Of a stretch of DNA of 64,000 bases, positions 41,501 to 49,109 are shown piece by piece. The notes below the pieces were generated by a model. That model saw nothing but the letters and a program-made list of their open reading frames with translations, ran no database searches and was not told the origin of the DNA. Source of the stretch: Eonycteris spelaea (taxonomy: Eukaryota; Chordata; Mammalia; Chiroptera; Pteropodidae); assembly GCA_003508835.1 (NCBI GenBank), contig PUFA01000288.1, positions 930,001 through 994,000 of the forward strand. Reading direction: 5' to 3'. The position numbers and the translations under genes are program-made. The first letter of the stretch is position 1; every line of letters begins with the position of its first letter.

Positions 41501-44500
41501 AAACACTCGCCTCTTTTTTCATCCAAATGGTTATGCCAGAGACATGAGATAATAGATATGTTAAACTGCCCAAAAGACATCATCACACATAAAAATTTCC
41601 TCATTTGGGTCTGAAATACAAATTTTTATTCATCACTCTCAAGACTCTAATGTGGTTATAGGCTCCACGGAGGCCCAGTTTCCTTGGACATCCCATTGCT
41701 CTAAAGTGTCCATTTGAGGATATTTCAGTCTTACCAGTCTACAGCCCTGTACACTCTTCCATCAACAGGAGAGTTTGAGGGCCTTTCCACACTTTGGCCC
41801 AGCCCAGTGCCCTCCATGTTTCTACTCCAGAAGAATGCCTCTTGGATCAATCTTTCAGCCCCAAGAATTTTAGCCTCAAGGGAAAAGAACTCTGTTTCTG
41901 TGTCTGGCCCAGCTTCCTGGATGTGCTCCTTGGCCTGGGCCCAAGGCTTTGGGCTCCCACTTCGCTGGGAGAAGCATTAAATATTACCAGAGCATCTGGG
42001 CCTTCCACTCCAAAATCTGATGGAAGTCATTGTGCAGAATTTTGCGGATCTGTGGCACTACTAGGATCTTAACACCTCTGTCCTTACCTCTGAAAAGATT
42101 TCTAGGCTCCAGCAAGTCAGGCCAAGTGGCTGCCTACATGATGCAGGGACATGCTGGATGTTCAGAGGGCAACATTTTCTAAACACTATAGGAAGTTTGT
42201 ATGGGAACAATGTTTACTAAATCAAAACCTTGAGACCCAGTTGTAAAAAATGCAAAAAACTCCTTGTTAATAATTGTCCACTTAACAACAATGAAAAATG
42301 TCCTAATGTTATGTGACACTGTGTTCTCACTTTGGGAAAAATTTCCATTGATGGCCTCATAAATAGAAAAGGTGTTGTATATCTCAACCTAGAGAGGGGT
42401 GAAAGTCTGTTAGATAACCCAAAGGGCTCTCCTGATAACAATACTCTGATCTTAGAGATGCATATGGAATTGGAATTAAATGATTTCATGAAATAGGGAA
42501 CAACATAAATGCATTTTCAAACATTTAAATAGGACTTATCTACATAGATATATGAGAGAGGGGCTAGTTCTTACAAGACACAAAGAATCTATACACAGAT
42601 TAGACAGAATTTCCCTCTCAGACAACAGAGTTCAGAACCTCTTTCATGCTGATCCAACAGAAATAGAATGTGCTATTTTACTTATTTAACTTATTTTATA
42701 TACTTATTTTAAATGTCTATCAATATTTAAAATGAACATCTCATGCAGTCAGAAATTTTACATAGAGAACTATATTCAACAGATATTCACTGAAATTTTG
42801 TTTGCAGCAGCTAAAAGATGGCCAACAATCAATACCCATTGATAGGTGGCTATTTAAATAAATTATGTGCCAAATGGACAAATGGGGTCACATATACAGT
42901 ATACAGTTGTCTTCTTGTATATGTACAGATTTCCCCTAAGAGAAACCATTCAGTAATCACAGCTAGTAGGAGAAAGAGAGGATACCTAAAGGCCAGAAGT
43001 AGGGTTTTATTTTCCCCTGTATATTATTTGAATAATTCATCCTTTTCATATATTACCTACTCACAAAATCAACTTTACAAGAAAAACACATTTGTTCTTG
43101 AAAGGAACAACCTAGCTTTCTTGCTGAGTGTAGGAGCATAGAGGCAGTATCCATGCTCTTGCTCGAAGACACTCTGGTCCCCTTCAGTCGCTGGCTAGCA
43201 TTGCACTGTAAGACTCGCAGAGCCAATTCTGTCTTCCCAGAACGGGGTGGCTCAGACACCTCACCTCCCCCTGACTAAGCCACTGCCCAACTAACTGTGC
43301 TTCTCCACTTGTGGCAGAAAGGTGGCTACTACTGAAAGAGACACGTCCCTGATGCTGAAAACTTCACTACTAAAAGATGAAAGGGGCAGTGTTCAAAGAG
43401 TTCACACATTCCAGAGAATATGACTCAGGCCTCCAGCCCAGTGGAGTCCTAGAACAGGCAAAGCTCATAAAATCAATGACTTCACAGAAGTCCAGGAAGA
43501 GAGGCACAATTTGTCCACATAGCCTTGGAAGACAGGACTGGCCATGATCTGGATCAAAGAAAGTGGCCTGGTCACATTGCTAAGGTATCCACCTTCACCA
43601 AGGAGCAATTTGACAGGTTCTCCTCCTAGAATCCAGATAATGCCAGTGAAGAGTAGTGAATGAGACAGTGAGTGTAGAGATTAACTTATACTTGAGGAAG
43701 TATGATATAAGATGCCTATCTGGTAGCTTTCCTCTCTCCTGACTTTTGCCAGCTAAAATAAAAGGTATGAGAGATGTGAAGTTAAGTGAATTTTGTTCAG
43801 TGATGCATTTATATTAAAAAAAAAAAAAAACATGAGTGAGAACCATGCTTTGATACTATCAAGCAAGCGTTCATGTGTTGGAGTGGGAGGAAGTAAGAGA
43901 ATGAGAGGTAACTGGCTCAGAGACATGGTTCACATTAATACACACATCAGTGACCTCAAAGTAATATGCTGAAAGAGGCCTACTCAAAGCAGAGCACTTT
44001 AGGATTACATTTCTATAAAACACTAGAAAATGCAAACTAACATATGGTGGTGGAAAGAAAGAGATCAGTTTGCTTGTGGATGCGGGAGCAGAGAAGCACA
44101 GGAGAGAAAGGTGCAAAGGGGCACAAAGAAATCTCTGGGCCTGATGGATATTTTCGCGATCTTAATTGTGGTGGTAGTTTTACAAGTGGATATGTGTGTT
44201 AAAACAAAAACTTTACATGTTAAACGTGCAGTTTATTGTATGACAATTACACTGAAATAAAAATAAAAATAAAAAACATTGTTCAAGCTAAAATACCAGA
44301 GGTAGAAAACTTCCTCAACAATCATCTTGGTCATCCTTACATGTGCTGCCTGCAAGAGACTCACTTCAGATTAAAAGAAACACACAGACTAAAAGTAATG
44401 GGATGGGAAAAGATGTTACATGATGAACATAGAGAGTAGTGTGCTGAGTGGAATAAGTCAGATAGGGGAAGACAAATGCAATATGATTGCATATGTATGT

Positions 44501-47295
44501 GGAATCTAAAGAACAAAACAAACAAACAAACAAACAAACAAAACAGAAACAAACCCATAGATACAGAGAACATTTTGAGGGTTACTAGATGGGAGGAGGT
44601 TTAGGAAACTGGTGAAAAAGAGAGAAGGGATTAAGAAGTACAAATTGGTAGTTACAAAATATCATGGGGATAGGAACGATAGCATAGGAATATAGTCAAT
44701 AATACTGTAATAATTATGAATAGTGTTAAAGGGGCACTAGATTTATTGCGGTAATCACTTTGTGAGTTATATAGATATCTAATCACTATGTTGTACACCC
44801 AAAAATAATATAATATTGTGTGCCAACTATAAATGAAAAATAAAAAATTATTATTAATAAAAAAGAACAAAATTGAAAAAAATTATCTTGGTCCTATTTC
44901 CTGGATGTGATGTAATCAAACAGCTATGGGTGACCCTGAACCCTCCCAAGGTAAAATTTGTGAGAAAAAAACGAAAGCTAAAGCCAAGTAGACCCCTCCC
45001 CTCACCCAAATACCTGCCTTCTGAGGTACAGAAAAAGGGTTGATCCTGACAGCTCAGCTCCACAAAGCAGTCAGCTGAGTAGCCAGTTCCCATGTGACCT
45101 ATATTCCACTGACCATATCCACATTCCCAACAACAGCTGGGAGAGGCCCCACCTCCCACTCAATTAATGACCCAGTCAAAGCTAGAGTAAAGCAGGAAGA
45201 GGATGTGACAATGTTCTCTGGCCTCCAGAGATAATCTTTCATGCTCAGCCCAAATCAGACAGAAAGAATTAGGCAGAAAATGCCCATGAATCCAAAAGAT
45301 GCCCAAATAACATATATTCTAAAGGTCTCTAAGAGATGGCCCTGAACTTGGTTCACAGCTTCTCTGGCCTCTGTTTTACCTGCTGAGAAAGAAAAGATAG
45401 CAGGAAAAACAGTGACTGTCCTAAGCATGTTAAACTATTTCCACAGACTTGAGTCTCAGCTATTCATTCTCCATTGCTATTTCCAGGAAATTTCATAAGC
45501 CACACCCTTGCCCCCCAGTGATTCCTACTGCAGTCACTTCACCTAGGTGAGAACACAGTTAACTTACCTGGGAGAAGTTCAGGCTTCTTCACAGCCAGTC
45601 AGCCATCTGACATCTCATCCTCTGTCCTGCCAGACACCAGCAAACACACCCACCCTCCTTCCCACACCTTTTCCTGAGAACTGGTAGGGTGTACTTACCT
45701 GGCACATTTCAAGCCCCTCAGTACCAGCCCTCATAATCACCTATCTGGGGCCCCTGCATGGACTGCTATATGCTTGACCTCCAGTAATGCGTGAACCACA
45801 GCTACTTGAACATCTCTGGTCTTTCTCTCTGGGATGTGAGTTCCTTGATACCCTGCTGTACGTCAGAGGCTCCTGCTTTGAGTAATTCTTTTGGGGTTTG
45901 CATCAGCCTTGTACCAGGAGGAAAGCTGAACATCTTATAAGAGCCGAGACCAGTCTTCAGAGAGGAAAGGATTAGAGATAATAGACAAGATGGGGGTGGG
46001 AGGAAGTCTTGGGAACATCTGGGGAAACAAAATGCTTTTTTGTTTTCTGGGGTCCAGAGTGAGAGAAGTACCATTTCCTTCTCGCAAACAATATTATGGC
46101 ATCCTCACTATCTCCAAAACAGAGACAAAACAGAGAAGACATGTTAAGTCTTGGAATAGTATAAATGGAGTTTCTGAATGTGTTCTTGTTGTAGCAAAAA
46201 AGTTCAGATACTATCTCCATCAAAAACTTCCTTATCTCCCAGAGGAAGTCGAGAAACTAAGAAGGGAGATAGAGAAGACAAGATCAAGCTCAAGGGTGGT
46301 AAACCTGCCCCCAGTTCCAGTGCCTCAGCCTCCAGCCACTTCAACACTAACTTTCCATGCCAAAGCATTTGTTACTACTGTTCTGCTTTCCCAGCAACAC
46401 TGGAAGTTTTGAATATGGAAAGTGCCAGGGACTACCTGAAAGATATGACCACAGCTGTAGAATCCTATAAATAGACACAGTTCAGAAAAATTCTGCATTA
46501 GGCCCACATAGGCAGTGGGTAAAGCGTTCTATCACTAAAAGCAACCCCTTGCCACAGACATTTTGTAAGAGGAGCCGGTGACTGGTGAATGGTGGGAAAG
46601 TAGAGAGAGAAGACATATCAATCCTAGAAAGAGGCAAATAAATCCAGGGCAAAGGATCTTGGAGGACTCTTGGGGCAGCATTCTCATGGCCATGCTGGGC
46701 AAAATGAATTGAGTCTATCTGTGAACACTGGTGCTCTGGCCTCTGGACCTGGGAGACTAGCAGAAGGGATCCCCCCCAAGAAAGGCTAGGGGCAGGGCAG
46801 TGATGGGGGACATCTGAGAGGTATCTGAAGGCTAGTTCTACTGACCTTCCCAGAGGGCTGGGAGTATCCACGAGAAAAGCAGAGCCTGGAACCGGAATCA
46901 CGGGCGCGGAGGATTGGGGAAGCTCTAAGGTATAGATGCCTGGGACTGGGAGGGCAGCGCCTAGTGTCACCCAGAGGCCTGTATCTCAAGACAAGATCCG
47001 AGCTCCTGGAAGCGAAGAGGGACGCTAGGGTGTTGGGGCGCTACAAAAAAAGAAGCTGGCGGGCTGTTCCCCATTGGAGCTCGGGATTCAGGTCATAGTA
47101 ACGCGAACTACAGGAACTGCCTCCCTCCGGTGAGAGGGGCACCAGGAACTGTGTGTGTGGAGAGTTGGGGTGTCTGCAGTCAAGCAGGTGCCGGGCAGGG
47201 CTCTCTCACCTGCGGAGCACCAAGAAACTCAAGATCACCAGCATCAGGAGTCCAAATGCGCGGCAGGGCCTCCGCGGGACGCTCCACGGGGGCAT
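6638..47295 (-). CDS. GLB1L2: GLB1L2, beta-galactosidase-1-like protein 2 (complete, 19 coding exons)
   Basis: Member of glycoside hydrolase family 35, predicted to remove terminal beta-galactose in the secretory or extracellular compartment; the exact substrate is not established. Nineteen exons with compatible phases join to 1908 nt, 635 residues plus stop; the human protein is about 636. Residues 14-27 form a hydrophobic signal or anchor segment. The GH35 barrel spans roughly 45-360. The VENEYG motif gives putative acid/base E201, and MEYWTGWFD gives putative nucleophile E277. C-terminal beta-sandwich domains run to about 625 and include [13 protein letters not shown]. One N-glycosylation sequon is seen at N510. 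Coding exons: 47210-47295, 33622-33819, 31881-31949, 31133-31228, 28989-29097, 23779-23871, 22400-22481, 17028-17098, 13883-13967, 12447-12581, 11789-11869, 11254-11360, 10562-10702, 10186-10257, 9828-9906, 7927-8014, 7503-7614, 7013-7129, 6638-6724. Oddities: shifted acceptor and GC donor at exon 10. GLB1L3 lies upstream on the same strand. Confidence 0.95.
7013..7129 (-). CDS. GLB1L2: GLB1L2 exon 18
   Basis: 117 nt, in phase at both ends, acceptor TGTTGAAG, donor GTGAGA. Codes residues 569-607, [20 protein letters not shown] then [19 protein letters not shown]. The [16 protein letters not shown] motif is the most conserved C-terminal signature of GH35 animal enzymes. Confidence 0.96.
7503..7614 (-). 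CDS. GLB1L2: GLB1L2 exon 17
   Basis: 112 nt, acceptor CTGTCCATAG, donor GTTTGT. Completes R531 and codes residues 532-568, [20 protein letters not shown] through PLDTFMKLE, part of the second beta-domain. Confidence 0.94.
7927..8014 (-). CDS. GLB1L2: GLB1L2 exon 16
   Basis: 88 nt, acceptor CTTCTCACAG, donor GTGGGT. Codes residues 503-530, [20 protein letters not shown] and DMKKSFLQ. N510-N511-S512 is the only N-glycosylation sequon seen in the protein. Confidence 0.94.
8015..9827 (-). other. GLB1L2: GLB1L2 intron 15 (1.8 kb)
   Basis: No additional exon with family motifs and no clear young repeat seen. Unique-looking intronic DNA between exons 16 and 15. Confidence 0.5.
9828..9906 (-). CDS. 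GLB1L2: GLB1L2 exon 15
   Basis: 79 nt, acceptor TTCTTGGCAG, donor GTGGGC. Codes residues 476-501, [20 protein letters not shown] and IDDQRK, plus one base. The LRILVENxGRVN motif is the family signature of this beta-domain. A cysteine follows VEN where I recall arginine in human. Confidence 0.94.
10186..10257 (-). CDS. GLB1L2: GLB1L2 exon 14
   Basis: 72 nt, in phase at both ends, acceptor ACCTGGCAG, donor GTTTGT. Codes residues 452-475: [20 protein letters not shown] then PLIQ. Same length as the GLB1L3 exon at 63092-63163. Confidence 0.93.
10562..10702 (-). CDS. GLB1L2: GLB1L2 exon 13
   Basis: 141 nt, in phase at both ends, acceptor CTGTATAG, donor GTAGGA. Codes residues 405-451, including [20 protein letters not shown] and [13 protein letters not shown]. 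This begins the first C-terminal beta-sandwich domain. GLB1L3 has an exon of identical length and phase at 63510-63650. Confidence 0.96.
11254..11360 (-). CDS. GLB1L2: GLB1L2 exon 12
   Basis: 107 nt, acceptor TCTGTTGCAG, donor GTGAGT. Codes residues 370-404: a proline-rich linker ([12 protein letters not shown]) leading from the barrel to the beta-domains, then [18 protein letters not shown]. Confidence 0.95.
11789..11869 (-). CDS. GLB1L2: GLB1L2 exon 11
   Basis: 81 nt, acceptor GTCTTGCAG, donor GTACCT. Completes D342, then codes residues 343-368, [20 protein letters not shown] and FFGSIS. The (S)YDYDAxLTEAGD motif is the conserved end of the GH35 barrel. Confidence 0.95.
12447..12581 (-). 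CDS. GLB1L2: GLB1L2 exon 10 (in-frame only with the second AG; GC donor)
   Basis: 135 nt coding residues 298-341, including [18 protein letters not shown] and [12 protein letters not shown], plus one base of D342. The polypyrimidine tract ends CTGCAGAG before GTTTTAAAAAAGTG. If the first AG (12585-12584) is the acceptor, the exon starts at 12583 and the frame shifts, meeting a TAA at 12495-12497. If the second AG (12583-12582) is used, the exon starts at 12581 and the frame is intact (G297, then FKKVSA). The donor reads TATG followed by GCAAGT, a GC-AG type; no in-frame GT alternative was found nearby. The exon identity is certain; the exact 5' edge is not. Confidence 0.85.
12900..13680 (+). 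mobile_element. Old L1 (L1M type) 3' fragment in GLB1L2 intron 9
   Basis: Contains the degraded L1 3' pattern: tgttgatgagtctatggaaa, agcagtttagtaactatata, gcaattctattgctaggaac, aacttaagtgttcatcaata and a poly(A)-like end near 13670. Plus strand, so antisense to the gene. Confidence 0.75.
13883..13967 (-). CDS. GLB1L2: GLB1L2 exon 9 (catalytic nucleophile)
   Basis: 85 nt, acceptor GGTGCCCAG, donor GTGAGT. Codes residues 269-296: [20 protein letters not shown] then PHNILDSS, leaving a single G for the next codon. The glutamate in MEYWTGWFD (E277) aligns with the GLB1 nucleophile E268 in its SEFYTGW motif. Confidence 0.95.
15225..15385 (+). repeat. MIR SINE
   Basis: Contains the MIR 3' half: ccttaactgtaaaatagtaa taatgtag, gaaaattaaatgagatagtg cacataaaa, gcagtgcctgacacttagga. 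Plus strand. Confidence 0.8.
15640..15790 (-). repeat. MIR SINE
   Basis: On plus it reads as MIR antisense: acaaccctatgagtaggtat tattgtcc, ttgacagaagaggaaagaag cacagagag. Confidence 0.7.
17028..17098 (-). CDS. GLB1L2: GLB1L2 exon 8
   Basis: 71 nt, acceptor CCACTCACAG, donor GTAAGT (a strong site). Codes residues 246-268: [20 protein letters not shown] then SVQ. It is missed by a length-based open-frame search because it is short. The phase (2 nt in, complete codon out) matches exons 7 and 9. Confidence 0.93.
17815..17930 (-). repeat. MIR SINE
   Basis: Antisense MIR pattern on plus: gaggttatcttgcctcaaag gtacac, followed by aacccagacccatctgacac, matching the usual MIR 5' half in reverse. Diverged. 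Confidence 0.55.
18471..18507. repeat. C-rich tract (G-runs on the transcribed sense of GLB1L2)
   Basis: Runs of 5, 6, 8 and 5 C separated by one to four bases. On the minus strand, which is the GLB1L2 RNA sense, this gives four or more G-runs. Confidence 0.9.
18780..19300 (+). mobile_element. Degraded L1M/HAL1-like fragment
   Basis: A-rich sequence with the order gagaaagatagaatccattt, tcagcagcaacagtggatgt, aataatgcagtgatgccttc, like the region around L1 ORF1. Strongly diverged, so the family call is tentative. Confidence 0.5.
20205..21300 (-). mobile_element. LINE-2 (L2) fragment
   Basis: Begins with the reversed L2 tail (cattcatccaacagcactcc ctgag) and continues with the L2 antisense order, for example ctctgcacaagacagagc and gtgagatgatccaaatgac. 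Minus-strand element inside intron 7; the right end is uncertain. Confidence 0.55.
22400..22481 (-). CDS. GLB1L2: GLB1L2 exon 7
   Basis: 82 nt, acceptor CTCCCCACAG, donor GTACCT. Codes residues 218-244, [19 protein letters not shown] and LSKGFVPG, then the first base of V245. LLLTSDN is a conserved barrel strand of the family. Confidence 0.95.
22482..23778 (-). other. GLB1L2: GLB1L2 intron 6 (1.3 kb)
   Basis: Holds a diverged antisense MIR at about 23080-23240 (aagtattttacatagtctgt, cagacacagcctcaggggg). Nothing else recognised. Confidence 0.45.
23779..23871 (-). CDS. GLB1L2: GLB1L2 exon 6 (acid/base glutamate)
   Basis: 93 nt, in phase at both ends, acceptor TTTCACAAG, donor GTAAGT. Codes residues 187-217, including [20 protein letters not shown]. 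In GLB1 the equivalent NE pair carries the general acid/base E188; here it is E201. The motif is intact, so the enzyme should be catalytically competent at this residue. Confidence 0.96.
24547..24570. repeat. (GTT)n short tandem repeat
   Basis: Seven to eight TTG units with one GCT interruption, in GLB1L2 intron 5. Confidence 0.9.
24940..27920 (+). mobile_element. Old L1 (L1M type), internally deleted
   Basis: A long A-rich element in GLB1L2 intron 5. It retains the inter-ORF region (gcaagagaaaagcaacttga; cactagacttgtcttaaaag aaatgctac), part of ORF2 from about 26280 to 27640 and a 3' UTR (gtggtggttgccaggggcta cgg; ttaaaatcattaaaataata). Most of ORF2 is missing and all frames are broken. Plus strand, antisense to the gene. 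A compound microsatellite at 26493-26640 lies inside. Confidence 0.8.
26493..26640. repeat. Compound (CT)n(TA)n(CA)n microsatellite
   Basis: About 34 bp of CT, then alternating TA with interspersed TATGTA/CATATG units, then a short CA run. About 150 bp in total, inside an L1. Confidence 0.95.
28989..29097 (-). CDS. GLB1L2: GLB1L2 exon 5
   Basis: 109 nt, acceptor TTATTCAAG, donor GTAAAA. Codes residues 151-186, from [17 protein letters not shown] to [13 protein letters not shown], completing S150 with its first base. An overlapping plus-strand open frame of 208 codons is antisense chance. Confidence 0.95.
29098..31132 (-). other. GLB1L2: GLB1L2 intron 4 (2.0 kb)
   Basis: No exon found. Contains two octamer motifs at 29625-29641 and a possible diverged antisense MIR at 30810-30890. 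The rest looks unique. Confidence 0.45.
29625..29641 (+). promoter_or_regulatory. Pair of POU/octamer-like motifs
   Basis: ATTTGCAT occurs at 29625-29632 and again at 29634-29641, one base apart. The octamer is the classic OCT/POU binding site. Function here is only a possibility. Confidence 0.35.
31133..31228 (-). CDS. GLB1L2: GLB1L2 exon 4
   Basis: 96 nt, acceptor CTCCCCAG, donor GTGAGC. Codes residues 119-149, including [20 protein letters not shown] and [11 protein letters not shown]. The RPGPYIC(S/A)E(I/M)DLGGLP block is among the most conserved parts of mammalian GH35 enzymes and lies in the active-site barrel. Confidence 0.96.
31881..31949 (-). CDS. GLB1L2: GLB1L2 exon 3
   Basis: 69 nt, acceptor CTATTATAG, donor GTACGT. 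Codes [18 protein letters not shown] then NLDL (residues 96-117). The YVPWNxHEP motif is a family signature of GH35. Both ends interrupt codons (T95 and E118), consistent with its neighbours. Confidence 0.95.
31950..33621 (-). other. GLB1L2: GLB1L2 intron 2 (1.7 kb)
   Basis: Contains an imperfect internal duplication: the segment around 31960-32080 (aagtcacgaccttttcattt attcc ... ccccttaagatggttgaaga t) recurs around 32448-32560. A reversed L2/MIR tail is at 33105-33190. No exon seen. Confidence 0.5.
31960..32565 (+). repeat. Imperfect direct repeat pair (about 115 bp units)
   Basis: Unit 1 at about 31966-32080 and unit 2 at about 32447-32560 share attaaagtcatgaccttt ttatttattcc (with small changes), cacttcacctaccagattac ctt, aaaaccccttatgacggttg aagat and ttcctggtgcactgtcttaa tga. 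They are 480 bp apart in the same orientation. Confidence 0.8.
33622..33819 (-). CDS. GLB1L2: GLB1L2 exon 2
   Basis: 198 nt, acceptor TTTTTGTAG, donor GTGAGT. Codes residues 30-94 plus part of T95, including [17 protein letters not shown] and [18 protein letters not shown]. These are hallmark first strands of the GH35 barrel, where beta-galactosidases bind the galactose ring. Confidence 0.95.
35095..35314 (+). mobile_element. hAT-type non-autonomous DNA transposon
   Basis: Starts CAGTCCCCAACCTTT and ends GGTTGAGGATCCCTG, imperfect inverted ends beginning with CAG. The internal sequence (ctcacctcctgctgtgtggc cc; ggcaccagggactggt) matches a common mammalian MER-type hAT element that I recall but cannot name with certainty. 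No target-site duplication is visible. Confidence 0.7.
35375..35600 (-). mobile_element. LINE-2 (L2) fragment
   Basis: Reads as L2 antisense on plus: gatattgcaataatctaagc aggagatttta, then gcctccaaggtttttgacct gaacaactg. Minus-strand element. Confidence 0.6.
35968..36022 (+). mobile_element. Fragment of the same hAT-type element
   Basis: gctcacctcctgctgtgcag cctggttcctaaaaggcc and the following bases repeat the internal part of the element at 35236-35295, in the same orientation. Confidence 0.65.
36440..36735 (+). mobile_element. Old DNA-transposon fragment interrupted by an L1 tail
   Basis: The flanks (gcacagggccccacattcag aaggcccc; later gaacaagggccccacattct cattgtgcactgg) resemble an ancient hAT-Tip100-like repeat. 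Between them, about 36490-36642 looks like an L1M 3' end (tacaatatacaaatgtatca aagtaacatattgtacacc) with a poly(A) run. Family naming is tentative. Confidence 0.5.
37468..37632 (+). mobile_element. MER5A-like hAT-Charlie element
   Basis: Starts caatgattctcaaag and ends gatgagagccactg, imperfect MER5A inverted ends. The interior (aggcaccaccccggaccaat; tgctttttaaaagctcctcc aatgat) follows MER5A. Confidence 0.7.
38050..38235 (+). repeat. MIR SINE
   Basis: gatctggatgtgggtcctgg ccc, later tccctgtaaaacagggctaa tgcctgtcttacctgc and gcctggtataaatgaaatac match MIR order on the plus strand. Confidence 0.75.
39562..39696 (+). mobile_element. MER5A-like hAT-Charlie fragment
   Basis: tgtccaggtgtggtctgcac at the left and cattttaaccagaccccaag gttaaagtttgagaagcatg at the right match the ends of MER5A. 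The centre is diverged. Confidence 0.55.
44010..44880 (+). mobile_element. Two or three joined L1 3' fragments
   Basis: About 44010-44280 is an L1M 3' end (attgtggtggtagttttaca agtgga; poly(A)). About 44285-44400 is an ORF2 piece (ctgcctgcaagagactcact tcag). About 44420-44870 is a second L1 3' UTR (aataagtcagataggggaag acaaatg; tcaataatactgtaataatt). All are on the plus strand, antisense to GLB1L2. Confidence 0.75.
44514..44545. repeat. (CAAA)n microsatellite
   Basis: About seven AAAC units inside the L1 3' UTR. Confidence 0.95.
47210..47295 (-). CDS. GLB1L2: GLB1L2 coding exon 1 (start codon, signal/anchor segment)
   Basis: The ATG is at 47295-47293, with a G at -3 and a C at +4, so the Kozak context is moderate. 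The exon codes [10 protein letters not shown], a basic stretch, then a hydrophobic run (residues 14-27) typical of a signal peptide or type II anchor. It ends in phase 2 (AG) at a GTGAG donor; with exon 2 the split codon gives R29. This start was chosen because it lies in a CpG-rich promoter and the N-terminus resembles the human pattern of a short basic leader before leucine-rich residues. I have not defined the transcription start. Confidence 0.85.
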
Positions 47296-47500
47296 CGCGC
47301 CTGTTTGCTCAGGGCGCAGAAACTCAATTCCTACTTTAGCTAGCATTCAGCCCAGCGCCCCGGGGAGACTGGGCGCGAGGGCGGGGCTGCGCGTTGGTCG
47401 CCTGGGCAACCAGGCCACCGCCCGCTTATCCTGCCCACGCTCATTGGCTGCTGTCCATGGCCCCGCCCCCACGGCTTGGGCCTAGAGTGCCAGGGGACGC
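47296..47500 (-). promoter_or_regulatory. GLB1L2: CpG-rich promoter region of GLB1L2
   Basis: The 200 bp upstream of the ATG are GC-rich and CpG-dense compared with the surrounding AT-rich repeats. Visible elements: a GC box GGGCGGGGC at 47379-47387, a minus-strand GC box at 47461-47470 and a minus-strand CCAAT (attgg, 47443-47447). No clear TATA box is seen, as expected for a CpG-type promoter. CpG density continues into exon 1. The transcription start is not determined. Confidence 0.65.
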
Positions 47501-47689
47501 GTGTGTCTGCCAGTCAAACAAGCAGGTGGGCAGTTTCTAGCTCCTAGGAGGCTCTGATTTCTCCCCCTCCTTGCTGCCCTTAGTCTCAGAGAGGTGCTGG
47601 AATTTTCAGAAGCTATCTTCCTGAAAGCGATATAAAAACAAATGCAGAAATACTGAGCACATGCTGCCCAGTCCCTGCACACTGGTTGA

Positions 47690-48530
47690 ACACAGGGTAA
47701 AGTCATCCTTGTATATTAAAGCACCTGCAAAGGAAACCATCAATAAAAAATAAAAAATAAAAGACAATCTACTGAATGGGAAAAGATCTTTGCTAATGAT
47801 ATATCCAATAAGGGGTTAATATCCAAAAATTACTTTAAAAGCTCATACACCTCAACACCAAAAAACAAATATCCAACAAAAAAATGGGCAGAAAAGGACA
47901 TACAGAGAGCCACTGACATATGAAGAGATGCTCAGCATCACTAATCATCAGAGAAAGGCAAATTAAAACCACAGTGAAATATCATCTCACCCCCGTCAGA
48001 ATGGCTATCACAGACAAATCAAAATACAACAAATGTTGGCAAGGATGTAAAGAAAGAGAGCCCTAGAGCCCTATTGGTGGGATTGCAAGTTGGAACAATC
48101 ACTATGGAAAACAGTTTGGAGGTTCCTCAAAAAAATTAAAAATAGAACAACATTATAACCCAGCAATTCCACTTTTGAGTACTTACCCAAAGAAAAACAA
48201 ACACTAATTCAAAAGGTATATGCACTCCTATGTTCAGTGCGGCACTGTTTACAATAGCCAAGATATGAAAGTAACCTAAGTGCCCATCAATAGATGGTTG
48301 GATAAAGAAGAGGTGGTACATATATACAATAGAATAATACTCAGCCATAAAAAAAAAAAGAATGAAATATTGCCATTTGCAACAACATGGATGGACACAG
48401 AGGGTATTATGCTAAGTGACATAAGTCAGACAGAGGAAGACAAATACCATATGATCTCACTATATGTAGAATCCAAAGAACAAAATAAATGAACAAACAA
48501 CAGAAACATACTCATAGATACAGATGGCAA
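47690..48530 (+). mobile_element. L1 3' ORF2/UTR fragment upstream of GLB1L2
   Basis: Clear L1 ORF2 end: aatcatcagagaaaggcaaa ttaaaaccacagtg, cagcaattccacttttgagt, atagccaagatatgaaagta and ataagtcagacagaggaaga. 5' truncated, plus strand, ending about 48530 where LTR-like sequence begins. Confidence 0.88.
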
Positions 48531-48535
48531 CGATA

Positions 48536-48755
48536 CATGCTCACATCCCCCGTCACTGGACTCTCTTCCCTTCCCCACCAATTTACCTGCCTGAAATATT
48601 CCCACTGGAAAAGTCCGCCTCAAGCCCCATATAAGTTTCAGGTCCCCTCTCATTAGGGGCCGACACCATCTTCAGCTCAGCCCAGCTGTCACTCTGCTAC
48701 AATAAAACGCTTAACCTCTTCGGCCTTGTGCATTCCTCCTTCTGCAAACCTAACA
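48536..48755 (+). mobile_element. LTR-like fragment (endogenous retroviral, family unknown)
   Basis: GC-richer than the L1 pieces on either side. It shows a TATA-like catataagtt near 48628, then a poly(A) signal aataaaacgc near 48702 and a CT-rich tail, the order expected for U3-R-U5 of an LTR. No internal retroviral genes adjoin it, so it would be a solo LTR. Boundaries are approximate. Confidence 0.45.
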
Positions 48756-48769
48756 GAAACCATCCCTTT

Positions 48770-49100
48770 AGTCTCTGTTTCTGTGACTCTGTTTTTGTTT
48801 TGTTTCATTTGGTTGGTTTGGCTTTTTTAGATTCCATGTATAAGTGAAACACTACAGTATTTGTCTTTCTCTGCTTGACTTATTTCACTCAGCATAATAC
48901 CCTCTAGATCCATCCATGTTGTTACAAATGGCAAGATTTTATTCTTTTTCTATTGATGCATAATATTCCATATATATCTCACATATTTTATACCTCACAT
49001 ATTATATGTATCAAATATTTATATATTATGTATAAATATATATACATCTCACATATTCTTTATCCATTCATCTATCAATGGATACCTAAGTTTCTTCCAT
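48770..49100 (-). mobile_element. L1 3' end, minus strand
   Basis: Reads on plus as the reverse of an L1 tail: tagattccatgtataagtga aac, cttatttcactcagcataat accctctagatccatccatg tt, then tatccattcatctatcaatg gatacc. Opposite orientation to the L1 at 47690-48530. Confidence 0.8.
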
Positions 49101-49109
49101 TTCTTGGTT

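Larger units (their letters stand above)
33820..47209 (-). other. GLB1L2: GLB1L2 intron 1 (13.4 kb)
   Basis: Contains hAT-type elements (35095-35314, 35968-36022, 36440-36735, 37468-37632, 39562-39696), an L2 (35375-35600), a MIR (38050-38235) and L1 fragments (44010-44880). The stretches 33.9-35.0, 39.8-44.0 and 44.9-47.2 kb show no confident exon. Some may be old LTR material that I cannot name. Confidence 0.5.

Noticed and set aside
40860..42110. Possible ERV internal region in intron 1
   Set aside because: Composition and short motifs suggested repeat-derived sequence, but no conserved retroviral motif or LTR could be seen.
45990..46474. Overlapping open frames of 98-140 codons in intron 1, close to the promoter
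   Set aside because: No recognised domain and two competing frames. I could not match any parent gene, so a pseudogene call is not supported.
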